Shown here: in pieces, positions 21,897-30,683 of the stretch | How the letters are laid out: every line of letters starts with the position of its first letter | How positions within the stretch are numbered: the stretch's first letter is position 1 | From: Viridibacterium silvisoli | GTDB taxonomy: Bacteria; Pseudomonadota; Gammaproteobacteria; Burkholderiales; Rhodocyclaceae | Length of the DNA stretch: 64,000 bases | Reading direction: 5' to 3' | Assembly (NCBI RefSeq): GCF_036017035.1 | Contig: NZ_JAYXHS010000001.1 | Coordinates: forward strand, 62,001-126,000 | The notes under the pieces: generated by a model | Databases searched by the model: none | Told to the model about the DNA's origin: nothing | What the model saw: only the letters and a program-made list of their open reading frames with translations | Made by a program: the position numbers and the translations under genes

Positions 21897-22985
21897 ATGA
21901 GCAATGTCGTTGCCAGCAGCGCCTACGCCCAGTCAAACGACTGGCATCTGGCGCTGGAGCATGCCATCCATCGCCTGCAGCGCATTGATGGTGCCAATCT
22001 GGGCTTCGTGTACATCTCTGACCGCTTCACAGCCAATTGCGATGCAATTCTCGAGCGCCTGCGCACAGCAACCCCCGTGCGCCACTGGGTTGGCGCCAGC
22101 GGCGTCGGCGTACTCGGCTCGGAGCAAGCCGAACTGGATGCGCCCGGCATTTCGTTGATGTTGTGCCGCCTGCCCAAGGACAGCTTCCGGGTGTTCTCAG
22201 GGCGCACGCCACTGCCACGCGACTTTGCTGCGTACGGCGCGATTGTGCATGGCGATCCCGCGACGCCGGACATGAGCGAGCTGGTACAGGACATGGCCAG
22301 CAAGGTACGTGCAGGCAGCATCAGTGGCGGGCTGGCAAGCGCACGCCAGCATCCCGTCCAGATTGCCGATACCGCCCTTAGCGGCGGCATGTCCGGCGTG
22401 GCCTTCGACGAACGCATTCGCCTTGTCACCGGCGTCAGCCAGGGTTGCTTGCCCCTGCCCGGTGGCTGGCGGGTCACAGACGCCGACGAACACAGCATCA
22501 CGGAACTCGATGGCCGCCCGGCGCTGCAGGTGTTTCGCGAAGCGGCCGGACCCGCACTGGGTGCCGACCTGCGCCGCGCCACACGCAATCTGCGCGTCGG
22601 TCTCACCGATGCCGAACAGGACAGGCGCATGTTCACCGTCCGCAATATCGTCGGCGTAGATTTGCGCCGCGGCCATCTCACCATCAACGACAACGTCAGC
22701 GAGGGCCAGCACGTAGTCTTCGTACGACAGGACGCGGACAGCGCCTCGGAGGATTTCCGCCAGATGCTGCAGCGCCTGCAGCAAGCCTGCCCCGAACCCC
22801 CTGTCTGTGGCATTTACGTCAGCGGGAGCGGTCGCGGCGGCGCGCTGTTCGACAGCGACGACAGCGAGGTCGCCATGATTGCCGAGGTCTTTGACAACTT
22901 GCCTCTGGCGGGTTTCTTCTCTTCCGGAGAGATCGCCGGTGATCGGCTTTACGGTTTTACCGGCACGCTCACACTTTTCTTCTAA
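21897..22985 (+). CDS. FIST N- and C-domain protein (putative small-ligand sensor)
   Basis: A 362-residue soluble protein with the FIST N-terminal domain (NLGFVYISDRFTANCDAILE, WVGASGVGVLGSE) and FIST C-terminal domain (DDNVSEGQHVVFVR-like segment, then CGIYVSGSGRGGALFDSDDS and LPLAGFFSSGEIA). FIST proteins are proposed to bind amino acids or other small ligands and often accompany signal-transduction genes, but their biochemistry is largely unknown. There is no signal peptide and no attached output domain. It follows phaM by 52 bases and precedes the phosphomannomutase by 36, so it may share a transcript. Confidence 0.85.
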   Translation: MSNVVASSAYAQSNDWHLALEHAIHRLQRIDGANLGFVYISDRFTANCDAILERLRTATPVRHWVGASGVGVLGSEQAELDAPGISLMLCRLPKDSFRVFSGRTPLPRDFAAYGAIVHGDPATPDMSELVQDMASKVRAGSISGGLASARQHPVQIADTALSGGMSGVAFDERIRLVTGVSQGCLPLPGGWRVTDADEHSITELDGRPALQVFREAAGPALGADLRRATRNLRVGLTDAEQDRRMFTVRNIVGVDLRRGHLTINDNVSEGQHVVFVRQDADSASEDFRQMLQRLQQACPEPPVCGIYVSGSGRGGALFDSDDSEVAMIAEVFDNLPLAGFFSSGEIAGDRLYGFTGTLTLFF

Positions 22986-23021
22986 CCCGTTTTCTTACGA
23001 CACTTTCACGAGCCAGTACTT

Positions 23022-24404
23022 ATGAGCCAGACAGCATCGCCCGCGGCAGAAATCTTCAAGGCCTACGACATCCGCGGCATCGTCGACAAGAGCCTCACCA
23101 CCGAAACCGTGCGTGGCATCGGCCAGGCCCTTGGCACCGAAGCCCTCAAGCGCGGCCAGAAGACCATCGTCGTCGGCTACGACGGTCGCCTGTCCGGCCC
23201 GCGCTTTGCCGAAGCGCTCGCCGCCGGCATCACCTCGACGGGTATCGACGTCATCGACATCGGCTGCGTCGCTACGCCTATCACCTACTTCGCCGCCTAC
23301 CACCTCGGCGCCAACAGTTGCGTGTCCATCACCGGCAGCCACAACCCGCCCGACTACAACGGCATGAAGATGGTGCTCGGCGGGCAGACGCTCTACGGCG
23401 CCATGATCCAGGACCTGCGCCGCCGCATCATCGAGAACGACTTCGCAAGCGGCAGCGGGAGTGTTTCGAAGATCGACGTGCGCCCCGCCTACATCGAGCG
23501 CATCCTCAGCGACGTCAAACTCGCCCGCCCCATGAAGATCGTGCTGGACAGCGGCAACGGCGTCGCCGGCAATACCGCCCCCGAGCTGTTCCGCAAACTC
23601 GGCTGCGAGCTCAGCGAACTGTTCAGCGAAGTCGACGGCAACTTCCCCAACCACCATCCTGATCCGTCCAAACCGGAGAACCTCGAAGACGTCATCCACG
23701 CCCTGAAGAACGGTGATGCCGAACTGGGTCTCGCCTTCGACGGCGACGGTGACCGCCTCGGCGTTGTCACCAAGGACGGCGAGATCATCTACCCCGACCG
23801 TCAGATCATGCTCTTCGCGGCTGACGTGCTGTCGCGCGTACCCGGCGGCCAGATTATTTACGACGTCAAATGCACGCGTAACCTTGCGCCATGGATTCGC
23901 AAGCACGGTGGCGTGCCTGTCATGTGGAACACCGGTCATGCACTCGTGAAAGCCAAGCTCAAGGAAACCGGCGCCCCGCTGGCTGGCGAAATGAGCGGCC
24001 ACATGTTCTTCAAGGAGCGCTGGTACGGCTTCGATGATGGCCTTTACACGGGTGTTCGTTTGCTCGAAATCCTGTCGCGCAGTCCCGATGCGAATGCCAT
24101 TCTCAAGGCGTTGCCGGATGCTGTCAGCACGCCCGAGCTGAACATCAAGATGAACGAAGGTGAGCCCGTGCAACTCGTCGAAAAGCTCAAGGCGGCAAAG
24201 TTCGACGGCGAAGTCGAACGCATCACCATCGACGGTTTGCGCATCGAGTATGCCGATGGCTTTGGCCTCGCCCGCTCGTCGAATACGACCCCTGTCGTCG
24301 TGCTGCGCTTCGAGGCCGACAACGCTGCGGCGCTTGAACGCATCCAGGCGGACTTCCGCCGCACGATCGGCGCCGCCTGGCCGGGCATTGAATTGCCATT
24401 CTGA
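23022..24404 (+). CDS. Phosphomannomutase/phosphoglucomutase
   Basis: A 460-residue alpha-D-phosphohexomutase that interconverts hexose 1- and 6-phosphates for sugar-nucleotide, LPS and exopolysaccharide synthesis. All four family motifs are present: the catalytic phosphoserine loop SITGSHNPPDYNG (about residue 108), the magnesium loop FDGDGDRLG (about 243), the sugar-specificity loop GEMSGHMFF (about 325) and the C-terminal phosphate-binding loop RSSNTTPVVVLRFE. It resembles AlgC/ManB of proteobacteria. A strong bidirectional terminator follows. Confidence 0.94.
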   Translation: MSQTASPAAEIFKAYDIRGIVDKSLTTETVRGIGQALGTEALKRGQKTIVVGYDGRLSGPRFAEALAAGITSTGIDVIDIGCVATPITYFAAYHLGANSCVSITGSHNPPDYNGMKMVLGGQTLYGAMIQDLRRRIIENDFASGSGSVSKIDVRPAYIERILSDVKLARPMKIVLDSGNGVAGNTAPELFRKLGCELSELFSEVDGNFPNHHPDPSKPENLEDVIHALKNGDAELGLAFDGDGDRLGVVTKDGEIIYPDRQIMLFAADVLSRVPGGQIIYDVKCTRNLAPWIRKHGGVPVMWNTGHALVKAKLKETGAPLAGEMSGHMFFKERWYGFDDGLYTGVRLLEILSRSPDANAILKALPDAVSTPELNIKMNEGEPVQLVEKLKAAKFDGEVERITIDGLRIEYADGFGLARSSNTTPVVVLRFEADNAAALERIQADFRRTIGAAWPGIELPF

Positions 24405-24423
24405 TCACTGGCCTGGCGGACAC

Positions 24424-24456
24424 AAAAAAGCCGGATGCTTGCATCCGGCTTTTTTT
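24424..24456. terminator. Bidirectional rho-independent terminator
   Basis: A stem aaaaaagccggatg... / ...catccggctttttt with a tiny loop lies between the convergent phosphomannomutase and isocitrate lyase genes. It has T tracts on both strands and so can end transcription from both sides. Confidence 0.93.
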
Positions 24457-24490
24457 GTGCGCTCCCACTCATCTGATAGCGACTTACCGA

Positions 24491-25804
<1,314 letters not shown>

Positions 25805-26060
25805 GGTTACGTCTCCTGGTCTATGTCAGATCAACATCGGTCTCCCACGTGCGGATTCGCAAGACAGAAAACCGACAAACCAGTATAGGCACGCTATTGC
25901 GTAGCAGCATTTTTGCAAGCGCGAGACGGATAATTTTTTTATCAATAAATAACAATAACTTGCAAACGTATTTTTATATTGTGAAATCAAAAAACGGCCT
26001 CTGAAATTCCTTTTAGACGTTTTTCGATCGCGGCGCAGCAATATAGGGTTTTCATCAGGT
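25805..26060 (-). promoter_or_regulatory. AT-rich aceA upstream region with two TTGCAA palindromes
   Basis: About 250 bases without a gene. Bases 25921-26000 are strongly AT-rich in an otherwise GC-rich region. Two TTGCAA hexamers, at 25913-25918 and 25960-25965, lie 47 bases apart. No consensus -35/-10 pair with proper spacing is obvious, though TATACT occurs on the minus strand near 25884. It presumably contains the aceA promoter and binding sites for a carbon-source regulator. Confidence 0.4.
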
Positions 26061-26088
26061 AAAAAAATTGGCCCGGTTCCCCGGGCCA
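26061..26088 (-). terminator. Rho-independent terminator of clpSA
   Basis: On the minus strand a ggcccgg / ccgggcc stem (26070-26076 with 26081-26087) with a four-base loop is followed by a run of seven T (26061-26067). It lies about 37 bases after the clpA stop. Confidence 0.92.
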
Positions 26089-26124
26089 TCTCTATCAAAA
26101 ACTGATGCGCTGAAACTGCAGCAA

Positions 26125-28407
26125 TCAGGCGTGTGCCTCTTCCAGTTCGTCGAAGTGCAGCCCGACCTTGCCTGCCTCGTCCACATCGATCGTGACTCGC
26201 CCGCCGCTTGCCAGACGTCCGAACAAGAGCTCGTCCGCCAGTGCAGAGCGAATGGTGTCCTGGATGAGACGCGCCATCGGACGCGCTCCCATGAGCGGAT
26301 CGAAGCCCTTCTCGCACAACCAGGCGCGCAGACCATCGGTGAAGGTGGCTTCGACCTTCTTCTCCTGCAACTGTGCTTCCAGTTGCAGCAGGAACTTGTC
26401 GACCACCCGCATGATGATTTCGCGATCCAGTGCGCGGAAGGAGATCGTCGCATCCAGACGATTGCGGAACTCCGGCGTGAACAAACGCTTGATCTCGGCC
26501 ATCTCGTCGCCCAGCGCCTTGTTCGACGTAAAGCCCATGGTCGATTTCTGCAGCGCTTCCTGACCCGCATTCGTCGTCATGATGATGATGACGTTGCGGA
26601 AATCAGCCTGACGACCATTGTTGTCCGTCAGCTTGCCGTGATCCATCACCTGCAACAGGATGTTGTAGATGTCCGGATGCGCTTTCTCGATTTCGTCGAG
26701 CAGCAGCACGCAATGCGGCTTCTTGTTGACCGCCTCGGTCAGCAGACCACCTTGGTCGAAACCGACGTAGCCCGGCGGCGCGCCGATCAGACGGCTGACC
26801 GCATGACGCTCCATGTATTCGGACATGTCGAAACGGACGAGCTCGATACCCAGCGTATAAGCCAGCTGACGCGCGACTTCAGTTTTGCCGACACCGGTCG
26901 GGCCGCTGAACAGGAAGGCGCCGATCGGCTTGAGCGGATTGCCCAGACCCGAGCGCGACATCTTGATCGCCTTGGCGAGCGCGTCGATAGCCGGATCCTG
27001 GCCGAAGACCATGTTCTTCAGATCGCGATCCAACGTTGCCAACGCGGTGCGGTCATCGTTGGAAACCGAGCGCGGTGGGATGCGCGCGATCTTGGCTACG
27101 ATGTCCTCGATCTCGTTCTTGCCGATGGTCTTCTTCTGACGCGACTTCGGCAAGATGCGTTGTGCAGCACCGGCTTCGTCGATCACGTCGATGGCCTTGT
27201 CCGGCAGATGACGATCATTGATGAAGCGCGCTGACAGCTCGGCCGCACTGGTGATTGCAGCCGTCGAATACTTGATGCCGTGATGCTCTTCGAAGCGCGA
27301 CTTGAGACCCTTCAGGATTTCGATAGTCTCAGGCACGGTCGGCTCGTTCACTTCCACCTTCTGGAAGCGGCGTGACAGCGCATGGTCCTTTTCGAAGATC
27401 GAGCGGTACTCGTTGTAGGTCGTTGCGCCGATGCATTTCAGCTGGCCAGAGGACAGTGCTGGCTTGAGCAGATTGCTTGCGTCGAGCGTGCCGCCCGAAG
27501 CTGCACCCGCACCAATCAGAGTGTGGATTTCATCGATGAACAGAATCGCGTTCTGGTTCTCAACGAGTTGCTTGAGCACTGCTTTCAGGCGTTGCTCGAA
27601 GTCGCCACGATATTTCGTGCCGGCCAGCAGCGCGCCCATGTCAAGAGAATAGACCTGTGCGTTCTCGAGCACTTCCGGCACGCGGCCTTCGATAATGCGG
27701 CGTGCAAGGCCTTCGGCAATCGCCGTCTTGCCCACGCCGGCTTCGCCGACGAGCAGCGGATTGTTCTTGCGACGACGGCACAAGGTCTGGATGACGCGCT
27801 CCAGCTCCTTGTCGCGACCGATCAAAGGATCGATCTTGCCGACCAGAGCTTGCTGGTTGAGATTCTGCGTGTAGCTCTCGAGCGCGCCGCCTGCGCCAGC
27901 GGCTTCGCCTTCACTGCCCTCGCCCGGCTCTTCACCGGACTTGCCCGGTGTTTGGGAAGGATGGCTTTGCGTTGGTGCCTTGGCGATGCCATGCGAAATG
28001 AAGTTCACGACGTCGAGTCGTGTAACGCCCTGGCGCTGCAAGAAATAGACGGCGTGCGAGTCTTTCTCGCCGAAGATCGCGACGAGCACGTTGGCGCCGG
28101 TCACTTCCTTCTTGCCGGAAGATTGCACGTGGAGAATCGCGCGCTGGATGACGCGCTGGAAACCCAGCGTCGGTTGCGTGTCGATTTCGTCCGAACCGGA
28201 AACGGTCGGCGTGTGTTCAGTAATGAAATTGTTGAGCTCGCGGCGCAGCTCGTCGATGTTGACCGCGCATGCACGCAGCACTTCGGCTGCGGAAGGATTG
28301 TCGAGCAAAGCCAGCAGCAGGTGTTCGACCGTAATGAACTCGTGCCGCTTCTGCCGTGCTTCGACAAAGGCCATGTGGAGACTGACTTCCAGCTCTTGCG
28401 CAATCAT
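26125..28407 (-). CDS. clpA: ATP-dependent Clp protease ATP-binding subunit ClpA
   Basis: AAA+ unfoldase, 760 residues, that feeds substrates into ClpP and, with ClpS, degrades N-degron proteins. The N-domain (MIAQELEVSLHMAFVEARQK) is followed by two ATPase modules with Walker A boxes GEAGVGKT (about residue 221) and GPTGVGKT (about 502). Matching Walker B (AILFIDEIHTL, VLLLDEIEKAH) and sensor motifs are present. The loop that contacts ClpP reads MGF where E. coli has IGL. The ATG lies directly after the clpS stop, so the pair is co-translated. ClpP itself is not in the window. Confidence 0.97.
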   Translation of the reverse strand: MIAQELEVSLHMAFVEARQKRHEFITVEHLLLALLDNPSAAEVLRACAVNIDELRRELNNFITEHTPTVSGSDEIDTQPTLGFQRVIQRAILHVQSSGKKEVTGANVLVAIFGEKDSHAVYFLQRQGVTRLDVVNFISHGIAKAPTQSHPSQTPGKSGEEPGEGSEGEAAGAGGALESYTQNLNQQALVGKIDPLIGRDKELERVIQTLCRRRKNNPLLVGEAGVGKTAIAEGLARRIIEGRVPEVLENAQVYSLDMGALLAGTKYRGDFEQRLKAVLKQLVENQNAILFIDEIHTLIGAGAASGGTLDASNLLKPALSSGQLKCIGATTYNEYRSIFEKDHALSRRFQKVEVNEPTVPETIEILKGLKSRFEEHHGIKYSTAAITSAAELSARFINDRHLPDKAIDVIDEAGAAQRILPKSRQKKTIGKNEIEDIVAKIARIPPRSVSNDDRTALATLDRDLKNMVFGQDPAIDALAKAIKMSRSGLGNPLKPIGAFLFSGPTGVGKTEVARQLAYTLGIELVRFDMSEYMERHAVSRLIGAPPGYVGFDQGGLLTEAVNKKPHCVLLLDEIEKAHPDIYNILLQVMDHGKLTDNNGRQADFRNVIIIMTTNAGQEALQKSTMGFTSNKALGDEMAEIKRLFTPEFRNRLDATISFRALDREIIMRVVDKFLLQLEAQLQEKKVEATFTDGLRAWLCEKGFDPLMGARPMARLIQDTIRSALADELLFGRLASGGRVTIDVDEAGKVGLHFDELEEAHA

Positions 28408-28716
28408 TTAATCTTCCTCCATCACACAGGCCAAAGGATGTTGATGCTGCCTTGCAAAACTGCTGACCTGCTCAACCTTCGTTGCTGCTACATCACGTGG
28501 AAACACGCCACAAACGCCTTGTCCGTTGCGATGCACGTCGAGCATGACGCGTGTTGCCTGCTCCCGGTCCATCGCGAAAAAACGCTGTAAAACAGTGACC
28601 ACAAAATCCATCGGCGTGAAGTCGTCGTTCAACAACATCACCTTGAAAAGACGGGGCGGTTGCAATTTCGTGCGTTCCGCTTCCAGTATCGAATTCGATT
28701 GCTTGCGAGTTGGCAT
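28408..28716 (-). CDS. clpS: ClpA adaptor ClpS
   Basis: ClpS, 102 residues, binds the N-terminal domain of ClpA and delivers substrates with destabilising N-terminal residues. The core PRLFKVMLLNDDFTPMDFVV contains the DD and M residues of the binding pocket; MLDVHRNGQGVCGVFPRDVA and a C-terminal CVMEED follow. The start MPTRKQSN at 28716 fits the family, and an ATG three codons upstream (28725) is equally possible. The frame stays open further upstream without homology. Confidence 0.95.
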   Translation of the reverse strand: MPTRKQSNSILEAERTKLQPPRLFKVMLLNDDFTPMDFVVTVLQRFFAMDREQATRVMLDVHRNGQGVCGVFPRDVAATKVEQVSSFARQHQHPLACVMEED

Positions 28717-29217
28717 GCGACCCATTCTAATCGCTTCGAACCAGACTTCAAGGCCAAGTTTCCCGGCCAAAAACCCATTCAATTCCTGTCGCGTCCCATG
28801 TGCACGCCTAGTTGTGCACACGCCCAACGAAAAAAATCCTACGCTCACTTGGCTTGCGGTGCACAACGCTCCGCTCATCGCCGCAAAAGCAACGCCGAAG
28901 TGCATCAGCATGCTCAAAAACCAGCAGCTACAAGGCCCGCCACGCACCTCACAAGAGCAAACTAGCAACTCATGTGCCGACTGGGTATCAGACCAATTTC
29001 AAATTTAATAATTCCTTGTGCGACGCGCCATTTGCGGAAAATTCCCGACTCTTGACGGCATCCTGTGCATGGCGTAAAAGCGCGCTGTGCCCGAACGGCG
29101 GCCTTGAGGCACGCAATTGGGGCGCACTGGTGTAGTCAGCCAGGATTTCCCAAGAGGCGCTTTTACAGGACGCCCAGTTTGTAACCAGGACATCAAGAAG
29201 AGTCAGAGGAAGACAAG
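28717..29217. promoter_or_regulatory. Divergent clpS / cold-shock gene intergenic region
   Basis: 500 bases without a supported gene. It must hold the clpSA promoter and the cold-shock promoter and leader; cold-shock mRNAs usually have long 5' untranslated leaders. Short open frames occur here on both strands but have no ribosome-binding sites or recognisable products. Confidence 0.4.
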
Positions 29218-29424
29218 ATGGCAATCGGAACAGTTAAGTGGTTTAACGACGCAAAAGGCTTTGGCTTTATTACGCCGGACGATGGCAGTGAGGATTTGTT
29301 CGCACACTTCTCCGCCATAACAATGAATGGCTTCAAGTCACTGAAAGAGGGCGAAAAAGTCTCTTTCGATGTACTGCAGGGCCCCAAGGGCAAACAGGCT
29401 TCGAACATCCAGCGCGCCTCGTAA
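29218..29424 (+). CDS. Cold-shock-type nucleic-acid-binding protein
   Basis: A 68-residue CspA-family protein, a single OB-fold that binds single-stranded RNA and DNA and melts mRNA structure. RNP1 KGFGFI (residues 15-20) and RNP2 LFAHFS (28-33) are intact. The ribosome-binding site AGGAAG lies upstream. A rho-independent terminator follows, so the gene is transcribed alone. Confidence 0.96.
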   Translation: MAIGTVKWFNDAKGFGFITPDDGSEDLFAHFSAITMNGFKSLKEGEKVSFDVLQGPKGKQASNIQRAS

Positions 29425-29464
29425 GTCTGGCCGGCGACAGCGCGAGCTGTCGGTGGCACACTGT

Positions 29465-29490
29465 AAGGCCCGCCTAGTGCGGGCCTTTTT
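29465..29490 (+). terminator. Rho-independent terminator after the cold-shock gene
   Basis: Stem aaggcccgc / gcgggcctt (29465-29473 with 29479-29487) followed by TTT, about 40 bases after the stop codon. Confidence 0.9.
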
Positions 29491-29607
29491 CATTCTGGCT
29501 ACGCTGCGCGATTTCGACAGTAGCGAAGCAACAATTCACAGATACGGGCAGTCTGCGCAGCTTCAAGAGCGCGACGCCGGATTCTTGATGCAGGACAAAC
29601 GGTAGAG

Positions 29608-30201
29608 ATGGCAACACGCGTGATCCTGTTGAACAAACCCTTCGGCGTGCTGAGCCAGTTCACTGGCGAAGAAGGGCAACGCACGCTCGCAGACCTCGTC
29701 AAAGTGCCGCATGTGTATGCCGCCGGGCGCCTTGATGCGGATAGCGAGGGCCTTCTGCTGTTGACCGACGATGGGCGCATGCAGAACGAGCTCGCCGATC
29801 CACGCCACAAGCAGCCGAAGACCTACATCGTGCAGGTCGAAGGAGAGCCCGCAGAAGACGCTCTGGCGCAGCTACGCGGTGGCGTGACGCTCAAGGACGG
29901 CGCCACCCGCCCGTGCCAGGCAAGACTCATCGACGAGCCCGCGTGGCTTTGGGAGCGCACGCCGCCGGTACGCTTCCGCAAGAGCGTGCCGACAGCATGG
30001 CTGGAGATCGTGATTACCGAAGGGCGCAACCGGCAGGTACGGCGCATGACGGCGGCCGTCGGCCTGCCCACCTTGCGGCTGATTCGCGTTGCAATCGGAT
30101 CATGGCAGCTCGGTGACATCGCGCCGGGGGAATGGCGCGATGGCCTACCTCCACCCGAGGTCAAGCGCAGCTGGCGCTACAGAGAAGATCCGGACAATTG
30201 A
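29608..30201 (+). CDS. rluE: 23S rRNA pseudouridine synthase RluE
   Basis: A 197-residue RsuA-type pseudouridine synthase without an S4 domain, matching RluE, which modifies U2457 of 23S rRNA in E. coli. The catalytic motif GRLDADSEGLLLLTDDG (Asp at about residue 44) is present, as are KTYIVQVEGEP and EGRNRQVRRMTAAVG. The last 25 bases overlap the 3' end of the convergent acetyltransferase gene. Confidence 0.93.
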   Translation: MATRVILLNKPFGVLSQFTGEEGQRTLADLVKVPHVYAAGRLDADSEGLLLLTDDGRMQNELADPRHKQPKTYIVQVEGEPAEDALAQLRGGVTLKDGATRPCQARLIDEPAWLWERTPPVRFRKSVPTAWLEIVITEGRNRQVRRMTAAVGLPTLRLIRVAIGSWQLGDIAPGEWRDGLPPPEVKRSWRYREDPDN

Positions 30202-30683
30202 GGCAAGTCGCTTGTGTCCCCCAGGACCTTGATCATCTGCAAGCACGGATGTTCGGGCGCCCATAGCTCCGGAAACACCTCGAGAGGCACGAAGCCCATC
30301 CGCTCGTAGAAGCTGCGCGTTTGCTGGTACTCGACAGAGGGATGCGAGGGAGCAAGCGTCTTGACCTGGAGCAGTCGGGCGCCCTGCTTCACCGCCCATG
30401 CCTCTGCGTGTCGAAGCAAGGCAGCTCCGTAGCCCTTGCTGCGATGATCGCCATGTATTGCGACGCAGTGAATCTCCCAAGACCGCGGGAAATGCTGACG
30501 CATGGAAACGAAACCGATCAGCTTTGCGTCGTGCCTGAGGTTGAACGTCGGCAAATGTGCGGTATCGCACACGTAGCCTTGCAGGGCAGATTCCACACCG
30601 AACCAGCGAGGCAGACTGCGCAGGATTGCCTCATAGGCAACTGCGCTATCCGCCGCCGGTCCGTCGATGTGCGGAGCGCTCAA
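30177..30683 (-). CDS. GNAT-family N-acetyltransferase
   Basis: A 168-residue GCN5-type acetyltransferase. The acetyl-CoA-binding motif A reads IHCVAIHGDHRSKGYGAALL (about residues 71-90), and motif B is YQQTRSFYERMGFVPLEVF. No ATG fits. The likely start is a TTG at 30681-30683 that overlaps the CphA stop (TTGA), giving tight coupling to the cyanophycin genes. Substrate unknown. The location suggests a role in cyanophycin, arginine or aspartyl-arginine metabolism, but this rests on context only. Its 3' end overlaps rluE by 25 bases on the other strand. Confidence 0.8.
   Translation of the reverse strand: MSAPHIDGPAADSAVAYEAILRSLPRWFGVESALQGYVCDTAHLPTFNLRHDAKLIGFVSMRQHFPRSWEIHCVAIHGDHRSKGYGAALLRHAEAWAVKQGARLLQVKTLAPSHPSVEYQQTRSFYERMGFVPLEVFPELWAPEHPCLQMIKVLGDTSDLPQLSGSSL

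Noticed and set aside
28726..29135. Small open frames between clpS and the cold-shock gene
   Set aside because: No ribosome-binding site, family resemblance or conserved context; the stretch is better explained as divergent promoters and leader.
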